From the NCBI RefSeq assembly GCF_005848555.1, contig NZ_CP040518.1:2743501-2807500 (forward strand): a DNA stretch of 64,000 nt, given 5' to 3'. Under the pieces are notes generated by a model that worked only from the letters and a program-made list of their open reading frames with translations, did no database searches and was not told the origin of the DNA. The position numbers were made by a program, and so were the translations under genes. Each line of letters opens with the position of its first letter. The stretch's first letter is position 1. This document shows, in pieces, positions 35,556 through 44,225 of the stretch. The DNA comes from Blautia sp. SC05B48 (GTDB lineage: Bacteria; Bacillota; Clostridia; Lachnospirales; Lachnospiraceae).

Positions 35556-36815
35556 ATGAGCAGAGTACTTGTAATCGGCTGCGGCGGAGTAGCCAGTGTA
35601 GCAATTCAGAAGTGTTGTCAGGCAGATACTGTATTTACAGAACTGTGTATAGCTAGCAGGACAAAAGAAAAATGTGATGCACTTGCCCGGAAACTGGAAG
35701 GAAAAACAAAAACAGTTATTACCACCGCAAAGGTGGATGCGGATGATGTAAACCAGCTGATCCAGCTGATCAATAGTTACAAACCGGATCTGGTAATGAA
35801 CATTGCGCTTCCGTACCAGGATCTGACCATCATGGATGCATGTCTGGCATGTGGTGTAAACTATATGGATACGGCAAACTATGAGCCGGAGGATACGGAT
35901 GATCCCAAATGGCGTGCTATTTACGAAAAACGCTGCAAGGAAGCGGGATTTTCCGCATATTTTGATTATTCCTGGCAGTGGGCATACCGGAAGAAATTTG
36001 AAGAGGCAGGACTTACAGCACTTCTTGGCTGCGGCTTTGACCCGGGTGTTACCCAGGCATATTGTGCATATGCATTAAAGCATGAGTTTGACCAGATCGA
36101 TACCATTGATATTCTGGACTGCAATGGAGGAGACCACGGATATGCATTTGCAACCAACTTTAATCCGGAAATCAATCTTCGTGAGGTAAGTGCGCCCGGA
36201 AGCTACTGGGAGAATGGACACTGGGTGGAAATCCCTCCGATGGCGATCAAGCGGGAATATGATTTTGATCAGGTCGGCGATAAAGATATGTATCTTCTGC
36301 ATCACGAGGAGATCGAGTCCCTTGCCCAGACAATTCCGGGTGTAAAGAGAATTCGTTTCTTTATGACCTTCGGACAGAGCTATCTGGATCACATGCGCTG
36401 TCTGGAGGATGTGGGAATGCTTTCTACTACTCCGATCAACTATAATGGACAGGAAATCGTTCCTATCCAGTTTTTGAAGGCTCTTCTCCCGGATCCGGCC
36501 AGCCTGGGTCCACGGACTAAGGGAAAAACTAATATTGGCTGCATTTTCACCGGGGTAAAGGATGGAAAAGAGAAAACCTATTATATTTACAATGTTTGTG
36601 ACCACCAGGAATGTTATAAAGAGGTTGGAAGTCAGGCAATCAGCTATACGACAGGCGTTCCGGCTATGTGCGGAGCATTAATGATGCTTACCGGAAAATG
36701 GATCCGCCCGGGAGTGTACACAGTAGAAGAATTTGACCCGGATCCGTTCCTGGAAGCACTTGACAAATATGGACTTCCACGCAGCGAAAATCATGATCCG
36801 GAGCTGGTGGATTAA
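35556..36815 (+). CDS. Carboxy(nor)spermidine synthase, saccharopine-dehydrogenase family
   Basis: 419 residues. An N-terminal Rossmann motif VLVIGCGGVASVAIQ (residues 4-18) binds NAD(P)H, and the rest follows the saccharopine dehydrogenase fold (DTANYEPEDTDDP, GCGFDPGVTQAYCAYA). In operon with nspC it is expected to condense aspartate semialdehyde with putrescine to carboxyspermidine. The ATG at 35556 follows AAAGGAGACAAAAAAC; an upstream TTG at 35529 is less likely. It overlaps nspC by one base (TAATGG). Confidence 0.88.
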   Translation: MSRVLVIGCGGVASVAIQKCCQADTVFTELCIASRTKEKCDALARKLEGKTKTVITTAKVDADDVNQLIQLINSYKPDLVMNIALPYQDLTIMDACLACGVNYMDTANYEPEDTDDPKWRAIYEKRCKEAGFSAYFDYSWQWAYRKKFEEAGLTALLGCGFDPGVTQAYCAYALKHEFDQIDTIDILDCNGGDHGYAFATNFNPEINLREVSAPGSYWENGHWVEIPPMAIKREYDFDQVGDKDMYLLHHEEIESLAQTIPGVKRIRFFMTFGQSYLDHMRCLEDVGMLSTTPINYNGQEIVPIQFLKALLPDPASLGPRTKGKTNIGCIFTGVKDGKEKTYYIYNVCDHQECYKEVGSQAISYTTGVPAMCGALMMLTGKWIRPGVYTVEEFDPDPFLEALDKYGLPRSENHDPELVD

Positions 36816-38032
36816 TGGAAAGAACAGATACAAGACCACCCTTTGCAGCGTCCGGCGGAATTATTCCGCCGGAGCTGCGGAAGATCAAAACACCTTGTTA
36901 TGTTCTCGACGAAGCGGCGCTTATAAAAAATGCAGAATTAATGGGGAATATTGCCAAAAGAACAGGCTGCAAAATGCTCCTGGCACAGAAGGCTTTCAGT
37001 AATTATGACTGCTATCATCTTTTGGAACCTTATCTGACGGGAACAGAAGCAAGCGGACTGTACGAAGCCAGGCTTGGTGCCCAGGAGATGCCTGGAAAAG
37101 AGGTACATGTATTTTGCGCCGGATATCGTGAGGATGAATTTGAGGAGCTGCTTAGCTTTGCAGATCATATAGTGTTTAACTCTCCTTCTCAGCTTCTTCG
37201 CTTTGGAAAAAGAGTGAAGGAGGCCGGGAAAAATGCAGGGCTTCGGATCAATCCGGAATGCTCTACCCAGGAGGGACATGCTATTTATGATCCCTGTGCC
37301 CCAGGCAGCCGCATGGGTACCACAAGAGCACAATGGGAGACTGCTGTGAGAAAGCATCCGGAGCTGATCGGATTATTGGATGGTATTCATTTTCACACCC
37401 TTTGTGAGCAGGACTCTTCTGATCTGGAAACTACTCTTACAGCAGTAAAGACGAAATTCGGAGATCTGATTTCTCAGATGAAATGGCTGAACCTGGGAGG
37501 TGGACATCATATTACAAGACCAGGCTATGATATTGCACAGCTTGAGAAGTGCATTAGAGCAGCAAAGGAAGAATGGAAGGTAGATGTTTATCTGGAGCCC
37601 GGAGAGGCATGGGCCTTAAATGCAGGATTTTTTTTGACAACTGTTCTGGATGTGCTGCAAAATGGTGATATCCGGCTTGCAATTTTGGATGGAAGTGCTG
37701 CGTGTCATATGCCGGATGTTCTGGAAATGCCTTATCGTCCTCCTCTTCTTGGAGCAGATGAACCGGGAGAAAATGCAGTCACAATCCGGCTCGGAGGACC
37801 AACCTGCCTGTCAGGAGATATCATAGGAGATTACAGCTTTTCAGAGCCGTTGAAGTACGGAGATATCCTCATGTTTGGTGATATGGCCATTTATACAACC
37901 TGCAAGAACAATACCTTTAATGGAATGCCTTTGCCTGATATATGGCTGAGACATGGCGATAAAACCATGGAACGTCTTACTGATTTTGGGTATGAAGATT
38001 TTAAAGGCAGACTTGGACGCTGCAGGAAATAA
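36815..38032 (+). CDS. nspC: Carboxynorspermidine/carboxyspermidine decarboxylase
   Basis: 405-residue PLP enzyme of the alanine-racemase-fold decarboxylase group. The cofactor lysine is in KMLLAQKAFS (near residue 53), the glycine-rich PLP-phosphate motif is NLGGGHHITRPGYD, and GSAACHMPDVLEMPYRPPL is the conserved C-terminal segment (as GSAACHMPDVLE and MPYRPPL). It removes CO2 from carboxyspermidine to give spermidine. It is the last gene of the operon; no clear terminator follows. Confidence 0.93.
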   Translation: MERTDTRPPFAASGGIIPPELRKIKTPCYVLDEAALIKNAELMGNIAKRTGCKMLLAQKAFSNYDCYHLLEPYLTGTEASGLYEARLGAQEMPGKEVHVFCAGYREDEFEELLSFADHIVFNSPSQLLRFGKRVKEAGKNAGLRINPECSTQEGHAIYDPCAPGSRMGTTRAQWETAVRKHPELIGLLDGIHFHTLCEQDSSDLETTLTAVKTKFGDLISQMKWLNLGGGHHITRPGYDIAQLEKCIRAAKEEWKVDVYLEPGEAWALNAGFFLTTVLDVLQNGDIRLAILDGSAACHMPDVLEMPYRPPLLGADEPGENAVTIRLGGPTCLSGDIIGDYSFSEPLKYGDILMFGDMAIYTTCKNNTFNGMPLPDIWLRHGDKTMERLTDFGYEDFKGRLGRCRK

Positions 38033-38146
38033 GAACAGTTTTTTTGAAAATCTGACATGATGTGGCTATTGGTGTTATAAATACAGGAAATACTGGGGTT
38101 ATTTCATGTTTCAAAAAGGTGTGGATCTGCATTTGGTTAAGATAAT

Positions 38147-38175
38147 TTGACAGGTTCTTATAAAACAAATAAATT
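38147..38175 (+). promoter_or_regulatory. Predicted promoter of YfcC-iadA genes
   Basis: Perfect TTGACA (38147-38152), 17-base spacer, TAAATT (38170-38175). An alternative extended -10 (TACACT, about 38220) lies closer to the gene. Confidence 0.5.
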
Positions 38176-38262
38176 TGATAAAATATGTAAAGTTTTAGTT
38201 GGATTTTAAGCATTTTGTGGTACACTGATATAGTATATCAAAAATGGGAGGGAGATTCAAAA

Positions 38263-39783
38263 ATGAGCAAAAACGAAGGAAAAGGGTTAAAGTCTTTTAA
38301 CAAGGGGTTCCAAGTGCCTGATACCTACATTATCATCTTTTTAGTAGTTGTTGTCGCAGCACTTATGACATTTCTTGTACCAAAGGGATTTTACGAAACA
38401 CAGGATATTTCATATATGATCAATGGTGTTGAGAAAACCCGTACGGTAATCAAAGACGGAAGTTTCCAGTATCTGACAGATGATACGGGAAATGTAGTAA
38501 CAGAAGGAGTAGCACTCTTTAGTGGAGATGGTGGAACAGGATTTTTCAACTATATGTATAACGGAATCGTAAATAGTTCTGCAATCGAGATTATTGCATT
38601 TCTTATGGTAGTAGGTGGTGCATTCGGTATCATGATCCGTACAGGTGCGATTGAATCTGGATTGATCGGATTGATCCGTAAGTCAAAGGGAGCAGAAAAA
38701 CTACTGATTCCGGTACTTTTCGTACTGTTTTCTCTTGGTGGAGCAGTTTTCGGGATGGGAGAAGAAGCGCTTCCGTTTACTATGATTCTTTGTCCGTTGT
38801 TTGTAGCAGTTGGATATGATTCAGTTATCGCAGTTCTTGTTACTTATGTTGCAACACAGATTGGTTTTGGTTCATCCTGGATGAATCCATTCTCCGTAGG
38901 TATCGCACAGGGTATTGCAGGTATTGACGTATTCTCCGGAGCAGGATTCCGTATGGTAATGTGGGTAGTATTTACAGCACTCGGCTGTGGAATGACTATG
39001 TTCTATGCATCAAAGATCAAAAAGACTCCGACAATCTCAATCGCATATAAGACCGATTCATATTTCCGTGAGCAGAATGAAAAAACAGGAATTGACGAAG
39101 GACATTCATTTGGTCTTGGACACATTTTAGTTCTTCTGACACTGGCTGCTACAGTAGTATGGGTAGTTTGGGGCGTTATGATTCAAGGATACTACATGCC
39201 AGAGATTGCTACACAGTTCTTTATTATGGGAATTGTTTCCGGTGTGATCGGAGTTATCTTTAAACTGAATGATATGAAACTGAATGATATCGCAATATCA
39301 TTCAAAGATGGAGCAAAAGATCTGATTGGTGCTGCACTTGTTGTTGCTATGGCACAGGGTATCATGCAGGTTCTTGGTGGATCTGATCCGACAACACCTA
39401 CAGTTATCAATACAATTATGTATAATATTTCAAATGCATTGTCTGGAGTTTCCGGAGCAGTTGCAGCAGTACTTATGTATCTGTTCCAGTCTGTATTCAA
39501 CTTCTTTGTTGTATCCGGAACAGGACAGGCTGCGATCACAATGCCGATTATGGCTCCACTGTCAGACCTGTTAGGTGTTTCACGACAGACAGCTGTAGTT
39601 GCATTCCAGCTTGGTGATGCATTTACAAACCTGATTGTTCCTACATCTGGATGTCTGATCGGATCTCTTGCAATTGCAAAGATTGAGTGGTCTAACTGGA
39701 TTAAATTCATGTGGAAATTCCTTGGCGTCTTAATGATTGGTGCAATTATTACAGTTCTTATTGCAGTTGGAATTGGATTCTAA
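38263..39783 (+). CDS. YfcC-family C4-dicarboxylate/amino acid carrier
   Basis: 506-residue membrane protein with about 12 helices, of the YfcC/DcuC-like group. Visible are PDTYIIIFLVVVVAALMTFL as the first helix (residues ~17-36), the GAFGIMIRTGAIESGL re-entrant region, GMGEEALPF, and the late SGTGQAAITMPIMAPLSDL motif. Such carriers move dicarboxylates, peptides or amino acids; substrate is unknown but the adjacent isoaspartyl dipeptidase suggests a dipeptide or aspartate-like compound. The ATG at 38263 has GGGAGGGAG upstream. Confidence 0.85.
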   Translation: MSKNEGKGLKSFNKGFQVPDTYIIIFLVVVVAALMTFLVPKGFYETQDISYMINGVEKTRTVIKDGSFQYLTDDTGNVVTEGVALFSGDGGTGFFNYMYNGIVNSSAIEIIAFLMVVGGAFGIMIRTGAIESGLIGLIRKSKGAEKLLIPVLFVLFSLGGAVFGMGEEALPFTMILCPLFVAVGYDSVIAVLVTYVATQIGFGSSWMNPFSVGIAQGIAGIDVFSGAGFRMVMWVVFTALGCGMTMFYASKIKKTPTISIAYKTDSYFREQNEKTGIDEGHSFGLGHILVLLTLAATVVWVVWGVMIQGYYMPEIATQFFIMGIVSGVIGVIFKLNDMKLNDIAISFKDGAKDLIGAALVVAMAQGIMQVLGGSDPTTPTVINTIMYNISNALSGVSGAVAAVLMYLFQSVFNFFVVSGTGQAAITMPIMAPLSDLLGVSRQTAVVAFQLGDAFTNLIVPTSGCLIGSLAIAKIEWSNWIKFMWKFLGVLMIGAIITVLIAVGIGF

Positions 39784-39812
39784 AACATGCATTGTATAAT
39801 TTGGAGTGATTT

Positions 39813-40964
39813 ATGATGAAATTAATTCAGAATATTGATGTTTATGCTCCACAGCATCTGGGGAAAAAAGACGTACTTATAATCAATGATAAGATTGTTA
39901 AGATTAAAGATTCAGGTTCTATATCTGCAGATGGATTTCTTGCGGAGTCAGAAATGATCAATGGAGAGGGGTTACTTTTAACTCCGGGATTCATTGATAG
40001 TCATGTTCATGTACTAGGAGGCGGTGGCGAAGGTGGATTCGCCAATCGTACTCCGGAAGCAACTATGGAAGGACTTACGAAGTTTGGAGTAACAACAGTT
40101 GTTGGCTGCCTTGGAACAGATGGAATCGGTCGTGATATATGTGCATTGGTTGCAAAGACAAAAGGATTGAATGAGCAGGGAATGTCTGCATACTGTTATA
40201 CAGGCAGTTATCATATTCCGGTTCGTACGTTGACTGACAGTATTGTGAAAGATATCATGATGATTCAGGAAATCATTGGAACTGGAGAAATCGCGATTTC
40301 TGATCATCGGTCTTCACAGCCGACTTTTGAGGAATTTGCACGTGTCGTTGCGGATACAAGACTTGGTGGTGTTCTTTCCGGGAAAGCTGGCATTGTAAAT
40401 GTTCATCTTGGTGACAGTCCGAGATGCTTAGATCTTATTGAACGAGTGGTAGATGAGACAGAGATACCGACTTCTCAAATACTGCCAACACATATCAATC
40501 GAAATGAGATGCTTTTCTGTAAGTCAGTTGAATATGCGCTGAAGGGCGGAGCAGTAGATTTTACCGGAAATGAAGATATTGACTATTGGGAAACTATCTG
40601 TGATGAGGTACGTGTATGTAATGGTATCAAACGGATGTTAGATGCAGGAGTAAATCCTGACCGCATGACAATTTCTTCTGATGGACAGGGAAGCCTTCCG
40701 ATGTACAGCAGTGATGGCGAATTCCTTGGAATGGGTGTTGGACAGTCCAGCTGCCTTCTGAAGGAAGTAAAAGAGTGTGTGTTTAAAGCGGATATCCCGC
40801 TGGAAATTGCACTTTCAACAATAACATCCAATCCGGCAGAAATCCTTCGCCTTAATGGAAAAGGAAAGATTGAAGAGGGCTATGATGCGGATCTTTGTAT
40901 CCTGGATCAGGACCTGCAGCTTGTTGAGGTAATAGCAAGAGGTAAAACAGTGTATACAAGATAG
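39813..40964 (+). CDS. iadA: Beta-aspartyl (isoaspartyl) dipeptidase
   Basis: 383-residue amidohydrolase that splits beta-linked aspartyl dipeptides from damaged or undigested protein. Zinc-binding histidines appear in GFIDSHVHVLGGGGEGGF; the family-typical TEIPTSQILPTHINRN and MTISSDGQGSLP (metal aspartate) follow. It starts with two adjacent ATG codons (39813, 39816); GGAGTG lies upstream. Its location 29 bases after a carrier gene suggests import and cleavage of isoaspartyl peptides. Confidence 0.93.
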   Translation: MMKLIQNIDVYAPQHLGKKDVLIINDKIVKIKDSGSISADGFLAESEMINGEGLLLTPGFIDSHVHVLGGGGEGGFANRTPEATMEGLTKFGVTTVVGCLGTDGIGRDICALVAKTKGLNEQGMSAYCYTGSYHIPVRTLTDSIVKDIMMIQEIIGTGEIAISDHRSSQPTFEEFARVVADTRLGGVLSGKAGIVNVHLGDSPRCLDLIERVVDETEIPTSQILPTHINRNEMLFCKSVEYALKGGAVDFTGNEDIDYWETICDEVRVCNGIKRMLDAGVNPDRMTISSDGQGSLPMYSSDGEFLGMGVGQSSCLLKEVKECVFKADIPLEIALSTITSNPAEILRLNGKGKIEEGYDADLCILDQDLQLVEVIARGKTVYTR

Positions 40965-40970
40965 AATCAG

Positions 40971-41014
40971 AAATATCCGGTATAAGAACAGAAGTGTTCC
41001 GTACCGGATATTTT
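40971..41014 (+). terminator. Terminator after iadA
   Basis: AAATATCCGGTA (40971-40982) pairs with TACCGGATATTTT (41002-41014), with an inner GAAC/GTTC stem. Confidence 0.85.
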
Positions 41015-41048
41015 ATTAGCATATATTCTAATAGATGGGGGCAAAATA

Positions 41049-42083
41049 ATGCTGACTTATACATATGTTTCAAAGGGAAAATTTGAACTAATGGAAAAAC
41101 CGAAACCAGTGCTCATGCATGAACGAGATGCCATTGTAAAGGTGACACTGGCCAGCATCTGTTCCAGTGACCTGCATATTAAACACGGAAGTGTACCGCG
41201 TGCAGTCCCGGGAATTACAGTTGGCCATGAGATGGTAGGTATTGTTGAGGCAGTCGGTTCTAAGGTGACGCATGTAAAACCGGGAGACCGGGTGACTGTA
41301 AATGTAGAAACTTTTTGCGGAGAGTGTTTTTTCTGTAAGAAAGGATATGTAAACAATTGTACCGACAAGAATGGTGGCTGGGCACTTGGCTGTCGTATCG
41401 ATGGGGGACAGGCAGAATATGTCCGGGTTCCTTTTGCAGATCAGGGATTGAATAAAATCCCGGAAGGTGTTACGGACAGACAGGCTTTACTGGTAGGAGA
41501 TGTTCTTGCTACTGGTTATTGGGCAGCACGTATTTCTGAAATCACAGAGGAAGATACTGTACTGATCATTGGAGCCGGTCCAACAGGAATATGTACTTTA
41601 CTTAGTGTTATGCTGAAAAATCCAGCGAAGATCATTATATGTGAAAAGGACGAAACACGTATTCGCTTTATTAAGGAGCATTATCCGGAGACTCTTACTG
41701 TTTCACCGGAAGACTGTAAAGAGTTTGTTAAGACTAATAGTGAGCATGGTGGAGCTGATGCAGTCCTTGAAGTTGCCGGAGCAGAATCGACATTTAAACT
41801 GGCGTGGGAATGTGCCCGACCAAATGCAATCGTGACAGTGGTTGCGCTTTACGATAAAGCACAGATGTTGCCACTCCCAGATATGTATGGTAAAAATCTC
41901 ACTTTTAAAACAGGTGGAGTGGATGGCTGCGATTGCGAAGAAACTCTGAAGCTGATATCAGAAGGTAAGATCAACACGGAACCGCTGATTACGCATACAT
42001 ATCCGTTAAATAGGATTAAAGAGGCATATGAATTGTTCGAAAATAAGAGAGATGGCGTGATTAAAGTAGCAGTGGAATGCTGA
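41049..42083 (+). CDS. Zinc-dependent alcohol dehydrogenase-family oxidoreductase
   Basis: 344-residue medium-chain dehydrogenase. Catalytic zinc ligand C38 region ICSSDLHI, histidine in VGHEMVGIVEAVG, four structural-zinc cysteines in FCGECFFCKKGYVNNC, and a cofactor Rossmann motif VLIIGAGPTGI near residue 173. It oxidises an alcohol or polyol with NAD(P); the substrate is unknown. This is the last intact core-type gene before the accessory region. Confidence 0.9.
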   Translation: MLTYTYVSKGKFELMEKPKPVLMHERDAIVKVTLASICSSDLHIKHGSVPRAVPGITVGHEMVGIVEAVGSKVTHVKPGDRVTVNVETFCGECFFCKKGYVNNCTDKNGGWALGCRIDGGQAEYVRVPFADQGLNKIPEGVTDRQALLVGDVLATGYWAARISEITEEDTVLIIGAGPTGICTLLSVMLKNPAKIIICEKDETRIRFIKEHYPETLTVSPEDCKEFVKTNSEHGGADAVLEVAGAESTFKLAWECARPNAIVTVVALYDKAQMLPLPDMYGKNLTFKTGGVDGCDCEETLKLISEGKINTEPLITHTYPLNRIKEAYELFENKRDGVIKVAVEC

Positions 42084-42174
42084 GAAACAGGTAAAGAAGG
42101 CTGCTTTGTAAACTTGTAAAAGAAAAGGATGTCTATTTTCCCTTTACACTGACAGGATATGAGGCTGAATTGTT

Positions 42175-42423
42175 TTGCGTCTGGTACAACAGGTGCTCAT
42201 GGCTGTAGTTGTATTTTCTTTGTTCCATGCGCTGGGTGGCATTTTTTCGGAGCAGCTGACCTTGATCTCGGCAGTTATTATGATGATTCTGCCGCCGCCA
42301 TTTGTGCTGCCGTTGTATATTGAAGAAACAGAGAAAAAGGAATTTTATTCATCTGCGATCTCAGTATATACGATGTTATCTATTGTTGGATTTATGTTGC
42401 TATCTGCGGCAGTTTTGCACTAG
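42175..42423 (+). pseudogene. Truncated membrane transporter, AEC-like C-terminus
   Basis: 82 residues with two or three membrane helices (LMAVVVFSLFHALGG, ISAVIMMILPPPFVLPLY, VYTMLSIVGFMLLSAAVL). The ILPPPFVLPLYIEE stretch resembles the last part of auxin-efflux-type (AEC) permeases. There is no good ribosome site and the N-terminal two thirds is missing, so it is probably a remnant. It marks the left edge of the accessory region. Confidence 0.4.
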
Positions 42424-42501
42424 CTTATCCGAAGTTTTATAAAAATAATATAGGCTATTTGAGCAGGAGAAAAAGCATCGGGAATGATTATAAGTATTTG
42501 A

Positions 42502-43077
42502 TTGTTGATTCCGTCGGCATCGGGTTATCTGCATACGAGAATTAATTGTGATGTACTGACTTATCTGCCAAGTGATATCGAGACTAACGAACCTGCGAAA
42601 ATCGCAAAGATATATGTGACTGTATATTATGCGGAAAAAGGTGAACAGAAGCTGCATCATTTCAAGAAGTCAATGGATATTGGAAATGGATATGGCGGTA
42701 TTGTAAGTCAGTTGCAGTATGACAATGAAATGAAGCTTACAGATGAGTATTGGATCAATTACCAGAAAGGCAAAGGAAGTGAAGAGTTCCAAAAGTATAT
42801 GGAAGATCTGACAGACATGCAGAATCATGTGCTTCCGTATCTGCAGAGCTTTTGTAACCTGGAAGAAAAAGGTGTGAAGGAGAGAAGAGAACAGCAGATA
42901 GAAGAAAGAAATAAAGGAAGAGCAGATGAGTGGGGAACAAGCACCGAAACAAATGTAGTGGTTAAGGATGCAGGAAGAGCAGATAGAAAATCGGAACAGC
43001 AGAAGCAGGCAATGGCAGGAAAAGAGAATAAACCATTGATTCATGAACGCTTGGAAATCAATAAGAGAATCATCTGA
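42502..43077 (+). CDS. Unknown protein, probably of a conjugative element
   Basis: Up to 191 residues; the true start is unclear because no ribosome site precedes the TTG at 42502. The N-terminal half reads like a compact domain (GYLHTRINCDVLTYLPSD, IYVTVYYAEKGEQKLHHF, DEYWINYQKG), and the C-terminal ~70 residues are highly charged and coiled (EEKGVKERREQQIEERNKG). I do not recognise a known family. The charged tail and location suggest a gene left from an integrative element, perhaps N-terminally truncated. Confidence 0.5.
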   Translation: MLIPSASGYLHTRINCDVLTYLPSDIETNEPAKIAKIYVTVYYAEKGEQKLHHFKKSMDIGNGYGGIVSQLQYDNEMKLTDEYWINYQKGKGSEEFQKYMEDLTDMQNHVLPYLQSFCNLEEKGVKERREQQIEERNKGRADEWGTSTETNVVVKDAGRADRKSEQQKQAMAGKENKPLIHERLEINKRII

Positions 43078-43232
43078 GAAAAACAGGGAAAAGATAAGCC
43101 GGAGAGAGGAGCTGATTTAGAATGCTTGTTTATAGGTTATCGCTGAACTACGTTTTCAGGATAGCCCCTTTCTGCATCCAGAAGGTGTATTTCCTGTGTC
43201 GGCAAAAAGTATAATAATTAAACCTGAACCTA

Positions 43233-43262
43233 TTGATATTTTTGCCGATGATATGGTATACT
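43233..43262 (+). promoter_or_regulatory. Promoter of the first fic gene
   Basis: TTGATA (43233-43238), 18-base spacer, TATACT (43257-43262) with an extended -10 TGG. The -10 region (19 bases from 43252) is repeated almost exactly at 45352-45370. Between the unknown gene and this promoter (43078-43232) nothing else was seen. Confidence 0.6.
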
Positions 43263-43314
43263 ATGTAATAGATTAACGTAGTATTTTGATGGATTTTATG
43301 GTGGAGGATCATAG

Positions 43315-44205
43315 ATGCGATATCTTTCAGTTGCTGAAATAGCGAAAAAGTGGGATGTGTCCGAGCGCAGTGTCAGAAATTATTGTGCTCAGGGGCGTGT
43401 GAACGGTGCGTTTCTTACCGGAAAGACTTGGAATATTCCCGAAAATGCTGAAAAACCGGAGCGTACCAACAAAAGAAAAGAAGAACCGATTACTCTATTG
43501 GATATCCTGCAAGATCAAAAGGCAAGTAAATACTCCGGCGGGATCTACCACAAAACACAGATTGATTTGACATACAATTCCAACCATATAGAAGGAAGCC
43601 GACTGACCCACGATCAGACCAGATATATCTTTGAAACCAACACCATCGGTGTAGAAAAAGAAGTGCTGAACGTGGATGATGTGATTGGAACAGCAAATCA
43701 TTTCCGCTGCATTGATATGATCATTGATCATGCAAAAGCAGCTCTGACGGAAAAGTTTATCAAAGAGCTTCACTTGGTTTTGAAGAACAGCACCAGCGAT
43801 TCCAGAAAAGATTGGTTTGCTGTTGGCGATTATAAAAAACTTCCGAATGAAGTCGGCGGCATGGATACCGCTCTTCCGGAAGAAGTTGCCGATAAAATGA
43901 AGGCCCTGCTGACGGAATATAGCACTAAGGAAGAAAAGACATTTGAGGATATTCTAGACTTCCATGTGAAGTTTGAGCGGATTCATCCGTTCCAGGACGG
44001 CAACGGCCGTGTGGGCAGGTTGATCATGTTTAAGGAGTGCCTGAAATACAATATCGTTCCGTTCATCATTGAGGACAATCTGAAGATGTTCTATTACCGT
44101 GGATTGAAGGAATGGGATAACGAAAAAGGCTATCTGACCGATACCTGCCTGAACGCACAGGACAAGTATAAAGCGTATTTGGATTATTTTAGGATTGGGT
44201 ATTAA
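43315..44205 (+). CDS. Fic-domain protein with N-terminal HTH
   Basis: 296 residues. An N-terminal helix-turn-helix (LSVAEIAKKWDVSERSVRNYC, residues 4-24, split as LSVAEIAKKWD and VSERSVRNYC) is followed by a Fic domain with the complete catalytic motif HPFQDGNGRVGR at 224-235, which supports AMP (or other nucleotide) transfer. An inhibitory-helix motif S89-xxx-E93-G94 (SNHIEG) lies before the core, so the enzyme should be auto-inhibited. Start ATG follows TGGAGGATCATAG. A second fic gene follows after 20 bases. Toxin-like or regulatory role is possible; the target is unknown. Confidence 0.9.
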   Translation: MRYLSVAEIAKKWDVSERSVRNYCAQGRVNGAFLTGKTWNIPENAEKPERTNKRKEEPITLLDILQDQKASKYSGGIYHKTQIDLTYNSNHIEGSRLTHDQTRYIFETNTIGVEKEVLNVDDVIGTANHFRCIDMIIDHAKAALTEKFIKELHLVLKNSTSDSRKDWFAVGDYKKLPNEVGGMDTALPEEVADKMKALLTEYSTKEEKTFEDILDFHVKFERIHPFQDGNGRVGRLIMFKECLKYNIVPFIIEDNLKMFYYRGLKEWDNEKGYLTDTCLNAQDKYKAYLDYFRIGY

Positions 44206-44225
44206 GCAAGAAGTGAGGTGCAGCT

